Source of the DNA: JAQGMV01 sp046597455 | GTDB taxonomy: Bacteria; Pseudomonadota; Gammaproteobacteria; Burkholderiales; SG8-41 | Direction of reading: 5' to 3' | Length of the DNA stretch: 18,929 bases | Assembly (NCBI GenBank): GCA_046597455.1 | Contig: JBKJKJ010000064.1 | Location: 1 to 18,929 of the forward strand | Shown: positions 6,123 through 12,676 of the stretch, piece after piece | How the letters are laid out: each line of letters opens with the position of its first letter | Position numbering within the stretch: the first letter of the stretch is position 1 | Notes under the pieces: model-generated | What the model was told of the DNA's origin: nothing | Databases searched by the model: none | What the model saw: only the letters and a program-made list of their open reading frames with translations | Position numbers and translations under genes: made by a program

Positions 6123-7085
6123 TCAGTCAATGCGTATTCCCGCCTCCTTGACCACCCGCGCATATTTCGCGGTCTCGGATTTGATGTAGTCGCCGAATGC
6201 TTCCGCCGTCGGGAGCGGAAACGGGAATATGCCGAAGCTTTCAAGCCGTTTGCCGATGTCGGGCTGCGCCAACGCCCGGTTGTATTCCCGATGAAACCTG
6301 TCGACGATGGCCTTCGGCAGGCCTCTCGGCCCCAGGACGCAATACCAGTTGTCGACCACGAATCCCGGCAGCCCGGCTTCGGCGACGGTCGGTATGTCGG
6401 GGAACAAGGCGACGCGTTTCGCCGAGGTCACCGCGACCGCACGAACCCGTCCCGCATTGATGAAGGTGACCGCGGTAGAAACGGTGGAAAAAATCAGCTC
6501 GATATTGCCTCCGACCAGCTCGGTCATCGCGGGCGCGCCGCCCTTGTAGAGGATGTGCTGCATCTGCACACCCGCCATCGACTTGAAAATTTCGGCCGCG
6601 AGGTGGTCGGCGTGACCGGTTCCCGAGGAGCCGTAATTGAGCTTTTTCGGATTGGCCTTGGCATAGTTGATCAGGTCCTTGACCGAGTGCACCGGCACCG
6701 ACGGATGCACCACGAGAATATTCAGCGCCGACACCATGCGCGCGATCGGAGTGAAGTCCCTTAACGTGTCGTACGGCATCTTGCTGTGAAGGCTGGCGTC
6801 GACCGCGACCGGCCCGATGGAGCTCTGCACGATTGTGTAGCCGTCGGGTGTGGCGCGCGCGGCGAGAGACATGCCAACCGTGCCGCCGCCGCCCGGCCGG
6901 TTGTCGATGACCAGCGGCTGGCCTAGCGCTTCGACGAGCTTCGGCGCGATGGCGCGCGCCGTGATGTCGGCGCCGCCGCTCGGCGCGATCGGCAAAATGA
7001 GGCGAATCGGCCGGTTCGGATAAGTTTCCGCGGCGTTCGCAATTGACCACGACAAGCACATCAAGACCAGCAATCCGGCGCGCAT
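6123..7085 (-). CDS. Bug/TctC-family substrate-binding protein (copy 3)
   Basis: The 320-residue protein has a signal peptide (MRAGLLVLMCLSWSIANA, cleavage near 18-19) and a mature start of ETYPNRPIRLI. Landmarks are APSGGADITARAIAPKLVEA, VIDNRPGGGGTVGMSLAARA, PDGYTI, MPYDTLRDFTPIARMV and HILYKGGAPAMTELVGG. The ATG at 7085 is chosen because GGAGAAGG lies just upstream; the longer frame to 7169 would add a basic leader before the signal peptide. It is transcribed divergently from the amidase gene across a 198-bp gap, so the receptor may serve an amide or its product, though this is only context. The cobQ remnant lies directly beyond its stop. Confidence 0.95.
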   Translation of the reverse strand: MRAGLLVLMCLSWSIANAAETYPNRPIRLILPIAPSGGADITARAIAPKLVEALGQPLVIDNRPGGGGTVGMSLAARATPDGYTIVQSSIGPVAVDASLHSKMPYDTLRDFTPIARMVSALNILVVHPSVPVHSVKDLINYAKANPKKLNYGSSGTGHADHLAAEIFKSMAGVQMQHILYKGGAPAMTELVGGNIELIFSTVSTAVTFINAGRVRAVAVTSAKRVALFPDIPTVAEAGLPGFVVDNWYCVLGPRGLPKAIVDRFHREYNRALAQPDIGKRLESFGIFPFPLPTAEAFGDYIKSETAKYARVVKEAGIRID

Positions 7086-7283
7086 GCTGCCTTCTCCCCG
7101 TGATAGTTTGGCTTTGACGGCCGTCGTCAGGCAAAACTTACACCGCCTGCAGCCGATTCTCAACCGCAACGGCCACTCGCGCGCCCGGCGCCCTGAGTAG
7201 ACGAGGCGCGCTTCGCTTGTTCGGAGGGCGAAATGTTACGCTCACATTTTTCGCCGCCCCCCAAACCGCAAAGAGGCACAACG
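7086..7283. promoter_or_regulatory. Divergent promoter region between Bug gene 3 and the amidase
   Basis: These 198 bp must hold promoters for both divergent genes. TGACG (7115-7119) and CGTCA (7125-7129) form a small dyad with a 5-nt spacer, which could be a half-operator pair for a transcription factor. No convincing -35/-10 pair was found on either strand, and no regulator gene is adjacent. The upstream in-frame ATG at 7233 would start the amidase 17 codons early but lacks a ribosome-binding site. Confidence 0.3.
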
Positions 7284-8567
7284 ATGACCGAAGCCCATGA
7301 ACTGACCGCGACCGAAGGACTCAAGGCCATGGAAGCGGGTAAGCTCACCGCCGAGGCATGGGTCGCGAGCTGTCTCGAGCGGATCAAGGGCCGCCAGCCT
7401 GCGGTGCTGGCGTGGGAATATCTTGACGGCGATGGCGCGCTCCGCCGCGCGCGTGAGTTCGACAAGGCCGGACGCGGCGGGCTCGCGCGCGGCGTGCCCT
7501 TCGGCGTGAAGGACATCATCGAAACCGCGGACATGCCGACCGCCTACGGCTCGCCGATTCACCAGGGGCATCGGCCGGGGCGGGACGCGGGATGCGTCGC
7601 GATTGCGCGCGCGGCGGGCGCGGTGCTGCTCGGAAAGACCGTCAGCACCGAATTCGGGCACCGGCACCCCGGCAAGACCCGCAACCCCTTCAACCCGGCG
7701 CATACGCCGGGCGGGTCCTCGTCGGGCTCGGCCGCCGCGGTCGGGGACAGGATGATTCCGCTCGCCTTCGGCACCCAAACGACGGGCTCCGTCATTCGCC
7801 CCGCCGCTTTTTGCGGTACGGTTGGCTACAAGCCCACCTACGGGGATTTCACCACCAACGGTGTGATGCCGAACTCGCCGACCGTCGACACGCTCGGCGT
7901 GATGGTTCGCTCGGTGGAGGATCTGGCGCTCGTTCGTTCGGTATTGCTGGAGGAACCGCGGGCGGCCCTGAAACCGCCGGCGATGCGAGATCTCCGGATC
8001 GGGTTCTACCGTTCGCCGTTCTGGAACCGGGCGGAAGGCTACACCCAGTCCCACCTCGAGCACGCTGCCAGCAGGTTGTCGGGGATGGGCGCCAAGGTAA
8101 CCGACCTGGAGTTTCCCGGAATCGATGCCGGTTTCGAAAACCTGTTCAAGCAAATCAGCGGCTTCGAATTTTCCCGCACCGTGTCTTGGGAGCGATTCAA
8201 CCGGCTCGACGCGTTGAGCGCCGATTTACGCGAAGGGCGCATGAAGGACGGACTCGAAACTACGTACGAGGACTACCGGAACGCGACCCGGCGCCTAGAA
8301 CGGTTGCGGCTGGAAATCGACGATGTGCTCGGCGGGTACGACGTCCTGATCACGCCCAGCGCGCCCGGGGAGCCGCCGAAAGGACTCACAACGACGGGCA
8401 GTCCCATTTTCAATTCCATCTGGACCGCGCTCGGAACACCGGTAGTGACCCTGCCGGTGTTCCGGGGACCGTCCGGTTTGCCAGTCGGGCTGCAACTCAC
8501 CACCGGCCGGTTCAAGGACCGCCGGCTGTTCGACATCGCTGACGCGATGATGAAAGCGCTCGGCTGA
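7284..8567 (+). CDS. Amidase-signature family amidohydrolase
   Basis: The 427-residue enzyme belongs to the amidase-signature (AS) family, which hydrolyses C-N amide bonds with a Ser-cisSer-Lys triad. Lys76 in GVPFGVKDIIET is the catalytic base, TPGGSSSGSA (141-150) carries the cis-Ser (S145/S146), and GTQTTGSVIRPA (163-174) carries the nucleophile Ser169. FCGTVGYKPTYG follows as usual. Length is a little short but complete, ending VGLQLTTGRFKDRRLFDIAD. AGAGG lies about 9 nt before ATG 7284. It has no signal peptide and should be cytoplasmic. The specificity (aliphatic, aryl or malonamide-type) cannot be read from sequence; glutamyl-tRNA amidotransferase GatA is unlikely because gatB/gatC are absent. 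It is divergent from Bug gene 3. Confidence 0.93.
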   Translation: MTEAHELTATEGLKAMEAGKLTAEAWVASCLERIKGRQPAVLAWEYLDGDGALRRAREFDKAGRGGLARGVPFGVKDIIETADMPTAYGSPIHQGHRPGRDAGCVAIARAAGAVLLGKTVSTEFGHRHPGKTRNPFNPAHTPGGSSSGSAAAVGDRMIPLAFGTQTTGSVIRPAAFCGTVGYKPTYGDFTTNGVMPNSPTVDTLGVMVRSVEDLALVRSVLLEEPRAALKPPAMRDLRIGFYRSPFWNRAEGYTQSHLEHAASRLSGMGAKVTDLEFPGIDAGFENLFKQISGFEFSRTVSWERFNRLDALSADLREGRMKDGLETTYEDYRNATRRLERLRLEIDDVLGGYDVLITPSAPGEPPKGLTTTGSPIFNSIWTALGTPVVTLPVFRGPSGLPVGLQLTTGRFKDRRLFDIADAMMKALG

Positions 8568-8885
8568 ACCGATAGGAAAATCAATCCTGCTATTTTTCGC
8601 GCGCCCTGGTGCGTTTCGAGCAGCCGCCGAAAGCGCAGACTGCTTCTGCGAGAGAACTGTATCGACTTTAGCCGGCTGGACCAAAGCTTTCATTTCTGCT
8701 GGATAGACCGTCGCTGTTCTTTCGGTCGTGACATCCACAGCGACTGGCGCGGAGGCCGCAGCCATTTGCTTCGCGTTCGCTAAAGTCTTGCGGGTGATAG
8801 TCGGACACGCCGGTGCGATGCACGCTGCGAACCTCGCGTCTCGACCGAAGCCCAGTGGACGATTGGGCGGGGCGAGATACGCACG
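8568..8885. other. Intergenic stretch with no recognised gene
   Basis: These 318 bp between the amidase stop and the integrase tail show no frame with recognisable motifs on either strand. A minus-strand open frame runs through (about 8295-8939), but most of it is antisense to the amidase and its unique part, rich in Ala and Lys, matches nothing I know. No clear terminator hairpin follows the amidase. It is probably decayed accessory DNA. Confidence 0.5.
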
Positions 8886-9035
8886 AACTATCCGCGCGAG
8901 GTTTGTGAAATGGCGCTGGCCCACGTCGTCAGCGATCAAGTGGAGGCGGCGTACCGACGTGGTGATTTATTCGAGAAACGCCGACAGCTCATGGCCGACT
9001 GGGGAAAGCACTCCACCATCCGCGAGTCCAAATAG
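8886..9035 (+). pseudogene. Tyrosine-type phage/island integrase, C-terminal remnant
   Basis: The frame ending at TAG 9033-9035 reads NYPREVCEMALAHVVSDQVE, AAYRRGDLFEKRRQLMADWG and KHSTIRESK. This is the C-terminal end of P4-type tyrosine integrases: the AH-(x)n-VEAAY segment contains the last catalytic His and the nucleophile Tyr of the LAH...AYRRGD box. Everything upstream (the Arg box and HxxR) is missing. It marks the former end of an integrated island. No tRNA gene is seen next to it. Confidence 0.8.
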
Positions 9036-9045
9036 GACGCTCGGT

Positions 9046-9296
9046 CTGACGGGCGGAGTTCGGTAGAGTCGAGATGTGGCGCGGTGGCAGTAGGGTCGGT
9101 TTGTCTGTTGCCGCCTCTTTCGTCTGGCGGTGCCCGAGTAACCTTGCCGTATCTCCGTTTCCACATCCCGCTCATCGAACCGGACATGCAGATCGCCCGC
9201 ATCCGGCTCTCGGACAAGACCTCACGCCTTCGTCCACGGCACGTCGTGCCCAAGCCGCGACAGGCGTACGAGACCGAAGTGCCCGTAGAGGTGCTA
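9046..9296 (-). mobile_element. 3' end of a group II intron (reverse-transcriptase tail plus domain V)
   Basis: On the minus strand, 9293-9222 reads HLYGHFGLVRLSRLGHDVPW then TKA and a stop, the standard C-terminus of group II intron reverse transcriptase/maturase. This is followed after 12 nt by a domain V-like hairpin (9209-9177) and then by a conserved-looking tail with GGAAACGGAG and, near the presumed 3' end, CATCTCGACTCTACC (about 9079-9065). A TAG directly before the HLYG segment and the start of repeat copy B at 9306 mark the truncation, so the reverse transcriptase core and intron domains I-III are lost. The element is immobile. Exact 3' splice position is uncertain. Confidence 0.75.
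9177..9209 (-). ncRNA. Group II intron domain V-like catalytic hairpin
   Basis: The minus strand begins GAGCCGGATGCGGG and ends GCATGTCCGGTTC. The lower helix pairs GAGCCGGA with TCCGGTTC, including the characteristic G-T wobble next to the AGC triad, with a bulge and a short upper helix, 33 nt in all versus the usual 34. It lies just behind the maturase stop as expected. The upper helix is imperfect, in keeping with decay. Confidence 0.65.
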
Positions 9297-9305
9297 GAGT
9301 GGATA

Positions 9306-9470
9306 GCCCGATCGAGAAGCTGCCGTTCGAATCGACTGCGGCTGAACGGCAGGTAACCAATTCATTGCAGACCCGAACGACGCACGGGTGGAATGGCAGC
9401 ACTGGCCGAAAAGCAGACATCCACGGTGGCATTGACGACCGTCTGTTGTTGGCCGACAGCACTCATAGCG
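9306..9470 (+). repeat. Dispersed hairpin repeat, copy B
   Basis: This copy runs CCCGATCGAGAAGCTGCCG, then the 9-bp inverted repeat CTGCCGTTC (9320-9328) / GAACGGCAG (9344-9352), GGTAACCAATTCATTGCAG and GGAATGGCAGCACTGGCCGA. It matches copies A (inverted) and C. Similarity to copy A continues through GGCCGACAGCA to about 9470. It begins next to the broken edge of the group II intron. No protein is encoded. Confidence 0.8.
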
Positions 9471-9543
9471 CATCTTGCCCTATAGCAGCCGCCCCCGTCC
9501 GTACCGAGGAATCAGACTCCGATCAACAATCAAGGAGTCTGTT

Positions 9544-10035
9544 ATGGAAATCATAGGCAAACGCCAAGCGTGGAACAAGGACAAGCTCGTCGCCCAGAAA
9601 CCCCCTCTGAAGCCGAAGGACATCTGGGCTATCCGAATTTACCTTCGGAACGCGCATGCAATCCGCGATCTGGCCATGTTTAACCTGGCTATCGACAGCA
9701 AGCTTCGCGGCTGCGATCTCGTCGGCCTTCGAGTACGCGACGTCACGCATGGACCCCAAATACTCCCTCGGGCCATGGTGATCCAGAAAAACACTCAGCG
9801 GCCGCTGCAGTTCGCGCTGACGGAGCCGACGAGAGCCGCAGTTGCTGTCTGGTTGGAGAAGGCTCAGCTTCGCGGTGACCAGTACCTCTTCCCGAGCAGG
9901 GTGGCGAGTTCTCCCCATGTTTCGACTCGCCAGTACGCGAGGATCGTGCATCATTGGGTTGCAGCCGGCACTGTCCGATATCTCGGAATCGAGGTCGACG
10001 ACGCGCGAGAGATTTCCGAGCAAACCGCAATCTAA
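9544..10035 (+). CDS. Tyrosine recombinase/integrase with internal deletion of the HxxR region
   Basis: The 163-residue product opens MEIIGKRQAWNKDKLVAQK and has RDLAMFNLAIDSKLRGCDL with the first catalytic Arg (SKLRG), ATV-type strand, ALTEPTR, YLFPSR and STRQYARIVHHWV. Members of this short integrase group normally continue with about 40-45 residues holding H-x-L/M-R-R and the second His; here VHHWVAAG is joined in frame straight to TVRYLGIEVDDA, which holds the Tyr nucleophile, and the expected end SEQ is kept. So the Tyr and first Arg remain but the HxxR and GH boxes are gone. Catalysis is not expected. AGGAG lies 7 nt before ATG 9544. A hairpin terminator follows. The frame has otherwise stayed open, so the deletion is recent or the short form is kept. 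Confidence 0.8.
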   Translation: MEIIGKRQAWNKDKLVAQKPPLKPKDIWAIRIYLRNAHAIRDLAMFNLAIDSKLRGCDLVGLRVRDVTHGPQILPRAMVIQKNTQRPLQFALTEPTRAAVAVWLEKAQLRGDQYLFPSRVASSPHVSTRQYARIVHHWVAAGTVRYLGIEVDDAREISEQTAI

Positions 10036-10045
10036 CAGTTTCCGG

Positions 10046-10078
10046 GCGGCCGCATCGATCCATCGTGCGGCCGCTTTC
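10046..10078 (+). terminator. Rho-independent-like terminator after the integrase gene
   Basis: GCGGCCGCA (10046-10054) and TGCGGCCGC (10066-10074) are perfect inverted repeats; the 11 nt between them contain CGAT/ATCG that could lengthen the stem. TTTC follows directly. The stop codon of the integrase lies 10 nt before the hairpin, as expected for an intrinsic terminator. Confidence 0.55.
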
Positions 10079-10267
10079 TGGCGTCTGTCGAGCGCGAACT
10101 CTCGGCCAAGAGCAGCCACAATCCGCACGTTCACGACTCGTGACGGCTGCGCAGTAATATACGGCTTCGATTGCAGGTGTTGCTCGCCGGAAAACAGATC
10201 CTCAACGGTGGGTTTGCCCTGCGGAAGAAGAGTGCTGACACGCGAACGCCCATATTTCTAGCGAGGG

Positions 10268-11203
10268 ATGAACACCCTGATGACGGAGGGAGCGGAAAAG
10301 AACCCTGATTGGAAGGCACTAGAAATCCTTGTCGCCAAAATTCAGCAGGAGCTGTCGCCCGACGCTCAGGTGTCCCACAACGTGAAAGTAGAAGGGCGCG
10401 AGACCGGTGAGCTGCGGCAGATCGACGTGCTGGTGCGTCAGAAGATCGGCCAGTACGAGATGATGATCGCGATCGATTGCAAAGACTACAAAGTGCCCGT
10501 GGACGTCAAAGGTGTGGAGCAGTTCCACGGGCTCCTCGAAGACGTCGGCGCGCATAAAGGCGCACTGGTATGCCCAAAAGGATTTTCACATACGGCAAAG
10601 AAACGTGCGAAACGGTACAACATAGACCTCTACAGCCCTGTAGACACGGATCCCCACAAATGGCAGGTAAAACCGGCCTTACCAATGATCTGTGACTTCC
10701 GTTCTGCCGGACTTGCACTGGGGATCCGGTGTTCGGAGCCAATGCCGTTTCAAATGGAAGGCGACTTTTTCAATGTTGCCAAGGTTTACGACGGCAATGG
10801 CATTGAACTCGGGACGACATTGCACACCACGTTGCGCCGGTGGAATAGCGGTGAGTTTCCTACGGAGCCGGGTGAACACAATGATGTGCTGGTGTTTGGT
10901 GACGGAGAAACCCTGGTTGACAACGGCTACGGCCAACGCATACGCGTCACGCTTACGGTGTCATTGCACGTAAAGCAACGGTTGTACTTTGGCTACTTGC
11001 CCATCACGAAAATGCGCGGCTTACGTGATGAACAGACCGGTCTAGTAGTTACAAACGCATTTACCACCGGCGTTCTAAATGCTAATCAGGTCGAGAGTGG
11101 CTGGAAAAAGCTAGACGGCCGCGAGCAACCGCCGGTTAAGCCCGTGCTCACTGTATGGGGGCTCGACTGTTGGGAGGAGGAGCACCCTAGCCCTTCGTTC
11201 TAG
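10268..11203 (+). CDS. Mrr-like PD-(D/E)xK restriction endonuclease with unassigned C-terminal domain
   Basis: The 311-residue protein starts with a PD-(D/E)xK nuclease domain of the Mrr_cat type: ELRQIDVLVRQ gives Asp53, MMIAIDCKDYKVPV gives the D70-C71-K72 motif, and VKGVEQFHGLLEDVGAHKGALV then GFSHTAKKRAK matches the Mrr strand-helix with its conserved Gln/Phe and GF-x-A pattern. Mrr relatives cleave methylated or foreign DNA. After about residue 125 comes a 185-residue part without motifs I recognise, rich in beta-type sequence (FNVAKVYDGNGIELGTTL, RIRVTLTVSLHVKQRLYFG). The start at 10268 has GAGG directly upstream; ATG 10280 is an alternative. No methyltransferase is adjacent, so a type IV-like role is possible. 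It lies between integrase debris and repeat copy C. Codon use is less GC-rich than the neighbouring Bug genes, suggesting transfer. Confidence 0.75.
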   Translation: MNTLMTEGAEKNPDWKALEILVAKIQQELSPDAQVSHNVKVEGRETGELRQIDVLVRQKIGQYEMMIAIDCKDYKVPVDVKGVEQFHGLLEDVGAHKGALVCPKGFSHTAKKRAKRYNIDLYSPVDTDPHKWQVKPALPMICDFRSAGLALGIRCSEPMPFQMEGDFFNVAKVYDGNGIELGTTLHTTLRRWNSGEFPTEPGEHNDVLVFGDGETLVDNGYGQRIRVTLTVSLHVKQRLYFGYLPITKMRGLRDEQTGLVVTNAFTTGVLNANQVESGWKKLDGREQPPVKPVLTVWGLDCWEEEHPSPSF

Positions 11204-11331
11204 CCTCCATTCCGCCCAGCCGCGTCTGACGGCTGTTACGCCGGTCTGTGTGCTTCAGGTTCTTGCGGTCGATGACTACGTTAGGCGGAGGATTCCGAGC
11301 TGCCGCTTTGGGTCGGAAGTTCGCGTTCGCC

Positions 11332-11450
11332 TCGGTCGAGAAGCTGCCGTTCGGATTGATTTACGGCTGAACGGCAGGTAACCAATTGATTGCAGACCGG
11401 GCGACGCGCCGTGGAATGGCAGCACTGACCGAATACCGGACGCTGAGGGT
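11332..11450 (+). repeat. Dispersed hairpin repeat, copy C
   Basis: TCGAGAAGCTGCCGTTCGG opens the copy; the inverted repeat CTGCCGTTC (11344-11352) / GAACGGCAG (11369-11377) is intact and GGTAACCAATTGATTGCAGA plus GTGGAATGGCAGCACTGACC follow. It is in the same orientation as copy B, 2 kb away; together they bracket the integrase and nuclease genes. The similarity fades after about 11450. Confidence 0.8.
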
Positions 11451-11520
11451 AGTCGCAGTGAATGTCTCTTCAGGGTCGAAACCCGACCTCCGGCTACCGT
11501 TCTTCCGGGGGTGAGCTCGA

Positions 11521-11625
11521 TCAATAAGCCTGGATCAGCACCTCAGCAGGAATGGAATGCTTGTGGTGCAACGCCCGAACTTGTTCCAGCGACAGGCAAA
11601 AAACAAGCGGGTCAGTATATTTCTC
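11521..11625 (-). pseudogene. HigA-like antitoxin C-terminal remnant
   Basis: The minus strand reads EKYTDPLVFCLSLEQVRALH and HKHSIPAEVLIQAY before TGA (11523-11521). L-S-L-x-x-(I/V)-R-x-L-H-x-x-x-x-I-P-A-E-V-L-I is the C-terminal pattern of HigA/XRE antitoxins, after the helix-turn-helix. No helix-turn-helix or toxin remains. A second similar tail occurs at 16347-16414. Confidence 0.5.
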
Positions 11626-11753
11626 GACACATCAATGCATAACGTTGTTCTGACTCCAATTAATTGCTGGCTTACGTCCGACAATATTCGCGATTCATGT
11701 GCGACGTCGCGCGGCGCGTGGGGAAGGGTTCATCATGCCGCAGAAGGAAAATC

Positions 11754-11788
11754 GGGGACAGAACCTGATGAGGCCAGGATCTGACCCC
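11754..11788. repeat. REP-like palindrome downstream of the amidohydrolase
   Basis: GGGGACAGAACCTG and the reverse-complement arm of CAGGATCTGACCCC pair over 14 positions with two mismatches and a short AT-GAGGC loop. Such GGGGACAGA...TCTGACCCC palindromes are typical of REP elements mobilised by Y1 (RAYT) transposases. It begins 4 nt beyond the minus-strand stop of the amidohydrolase, so it may also end that transcript. No RAYT gene is in the window. Confidence 0.55.
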
Positions 11789-11792
11789 ATCG

Positions 11793-12566
11793 CTAAACCT
11801 TCGGCTCCCACCGATACGCCTTGGCACACGCCCCGCCCATCAGCATCGCCCTTTCACTCGCTGACAACCGGTCGGTCTGGCGGAACGGCTCGACCGCCTG
11901 CTCGTACTGGACGACCGCGTGCGCGCGGGTCCAGTCGGTGCCCCAGAGGCAGCGATCGATTCCCCACGCGTCGAAGATGCGACAGAGCGGGTCCCAGATG
12001 TCCGGGAACGGATACGGTTCACGCGACAGCGTGCACGCACCGCTGATCTTGATCACCGCGTTCGGCCGCTTAGCGAGCTCCAGCACCTTGGGAAGCTCGG
12101 CCCATGCATCCGGCGGAGCAGGTGGTGTGCGCGGCTGCATGAGGCCCAGGTGGTCGAGGATGAATCGCGTGTCGGGGTGGCGGTCGATGAGCGCCGCGCC
12201 CGCGTCGAGGTTGCCCCAGCACAGCATGTTCACCGGAAAGTCGTGGCGAACGGCTTCGCGCAGGATGCGGTCGATGCCCGCATCGTTTCTTTCGCGGCCG
12301 GGCTCGTTCGTCACGATGATGCGAATGCCGACCGTGCCTGGCGTCTTCTTCCAGTCCGCGATGACATCGGCTACGGCGGGATCGTTCGAATCGACGGGCT
12401 TCACCAGACCAAACCGGCCCGGATGGGCCTGCTGCACTTCCATCGCGTAGCTGGAGTCGTATCGGTACATCGAAAACGAGGAGATGAAGATCGCCCCGTC
12501 GATGCCGAGCTTGTCCATCGCCGCGACCATCTCGTCGCCCGACGCGCTCGCGGGCCAGTTCGGCAC
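11793..12566 (-). CDS. Amidohydrolase (amidohydrolase_2 type), main open part
   Basis: From GTG 12566 the 257-residue frame covers almost all of an amidohydrolase_2-type TIM barrel. Visible elements are GIDGAIFISSFSMYRYD (21-37), GRFGLVKPVD, GTVGIRI, FILDHLGLMQPR with His139, and CLWGTDWTRA with Asp211, the C-terminal metal/proton-shuttling Asp of the family. Relatives hydrolyse or decarboxylate cyclic and aromatic carboxylates or lactones. The first barrel strand (MPIIDSQVHAYE) lies upstream in the same frame but behind a TAG at 12575-12573. GTG 12566 has no ribosome-binding site, so either the gene is freshly inactivated or a product lacking strand one is made. It follows the secreted propeller gene on the same strand. 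Confidence 0.8.
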   Translation of the reverse strand: MPNWPASASGDEMVAAMDKLGIDGAIFISSFSMYRYDSSYAMEVQQAHPGRFGLVKPVDSNDPAVADVIADWKKTPGTVGIRIIVTNEPGRERNDAGIDRILREAVRHDFPVNMLCWGNLDAGAALIDRHPDTRFILDHLGLMQPRTPPAPPDAWAELPKVLELAKRPNAVIKISGACTLSREPYPFPDIWDPLCRIFDAWGIDRCLWGTDWTRAHAVVQYEQAVEPFRQTDRLSASERAMLMGGACAKAYRWEPKV

Positions 12567-12632
12567 GCTGTACTACGGCCGTTTCGGTGTGTTCGCCTCG
12601 TAGGCGTGGACCTGGGAATCGATGATCGGCAT
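12567..12632 (-). pseudogene. 5' end of the amidohydrolase, cut off by an in-frame TAG
   Basis: ATG 12632 has a good AGGAGA ribosome-binding site and reads MPIIDSQVHAYEANTPKRP before TAG (12575-12573), then continues in the same frame YSVPNWPAS. DSQVHAYE is the first metal-site strand of this amidohydrolase group. In homologues as I remember them the residue after KRP is Trp, so TGG to TAG is the likely change. This shows the true start of the gene and that the frame is otherwise intact, making one nonsense codon the only visible lesion. Confidence 0.75.
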
Positions 12633-12676
12633 TGGATCTCCTGTTGTGTCGTTAATGATGAGTTGACCGGGCACGC

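Noticed and set aside
4870..9306. Inverted copies A and B as ends of an active composite transposon
   Set aside because: No intact transposase is between them, no target duplication was found, and the enclosed IS3 and cobQ pieces are themselves broken; kept only as a repeat observation.
11281..11300. GTTAGGC near 11280 as an integron attC core site
   Set aside because: The 7-mer fits the core-site consensus, but no matching RYYYAAC partner or attC-like stem was found upstream, and no integron integrase is present.
4265..12575. Three in-frame TAG codons (4265, 5093, 12573) as a sign of amber recoding
   Set aside because: TAG is the normal stop of Bug genes 1 and 4 and of the Mrr-like nuclease, and two of the three lie in genes with other clear decay (truncation). 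Independent nonsense mutations explain them better.
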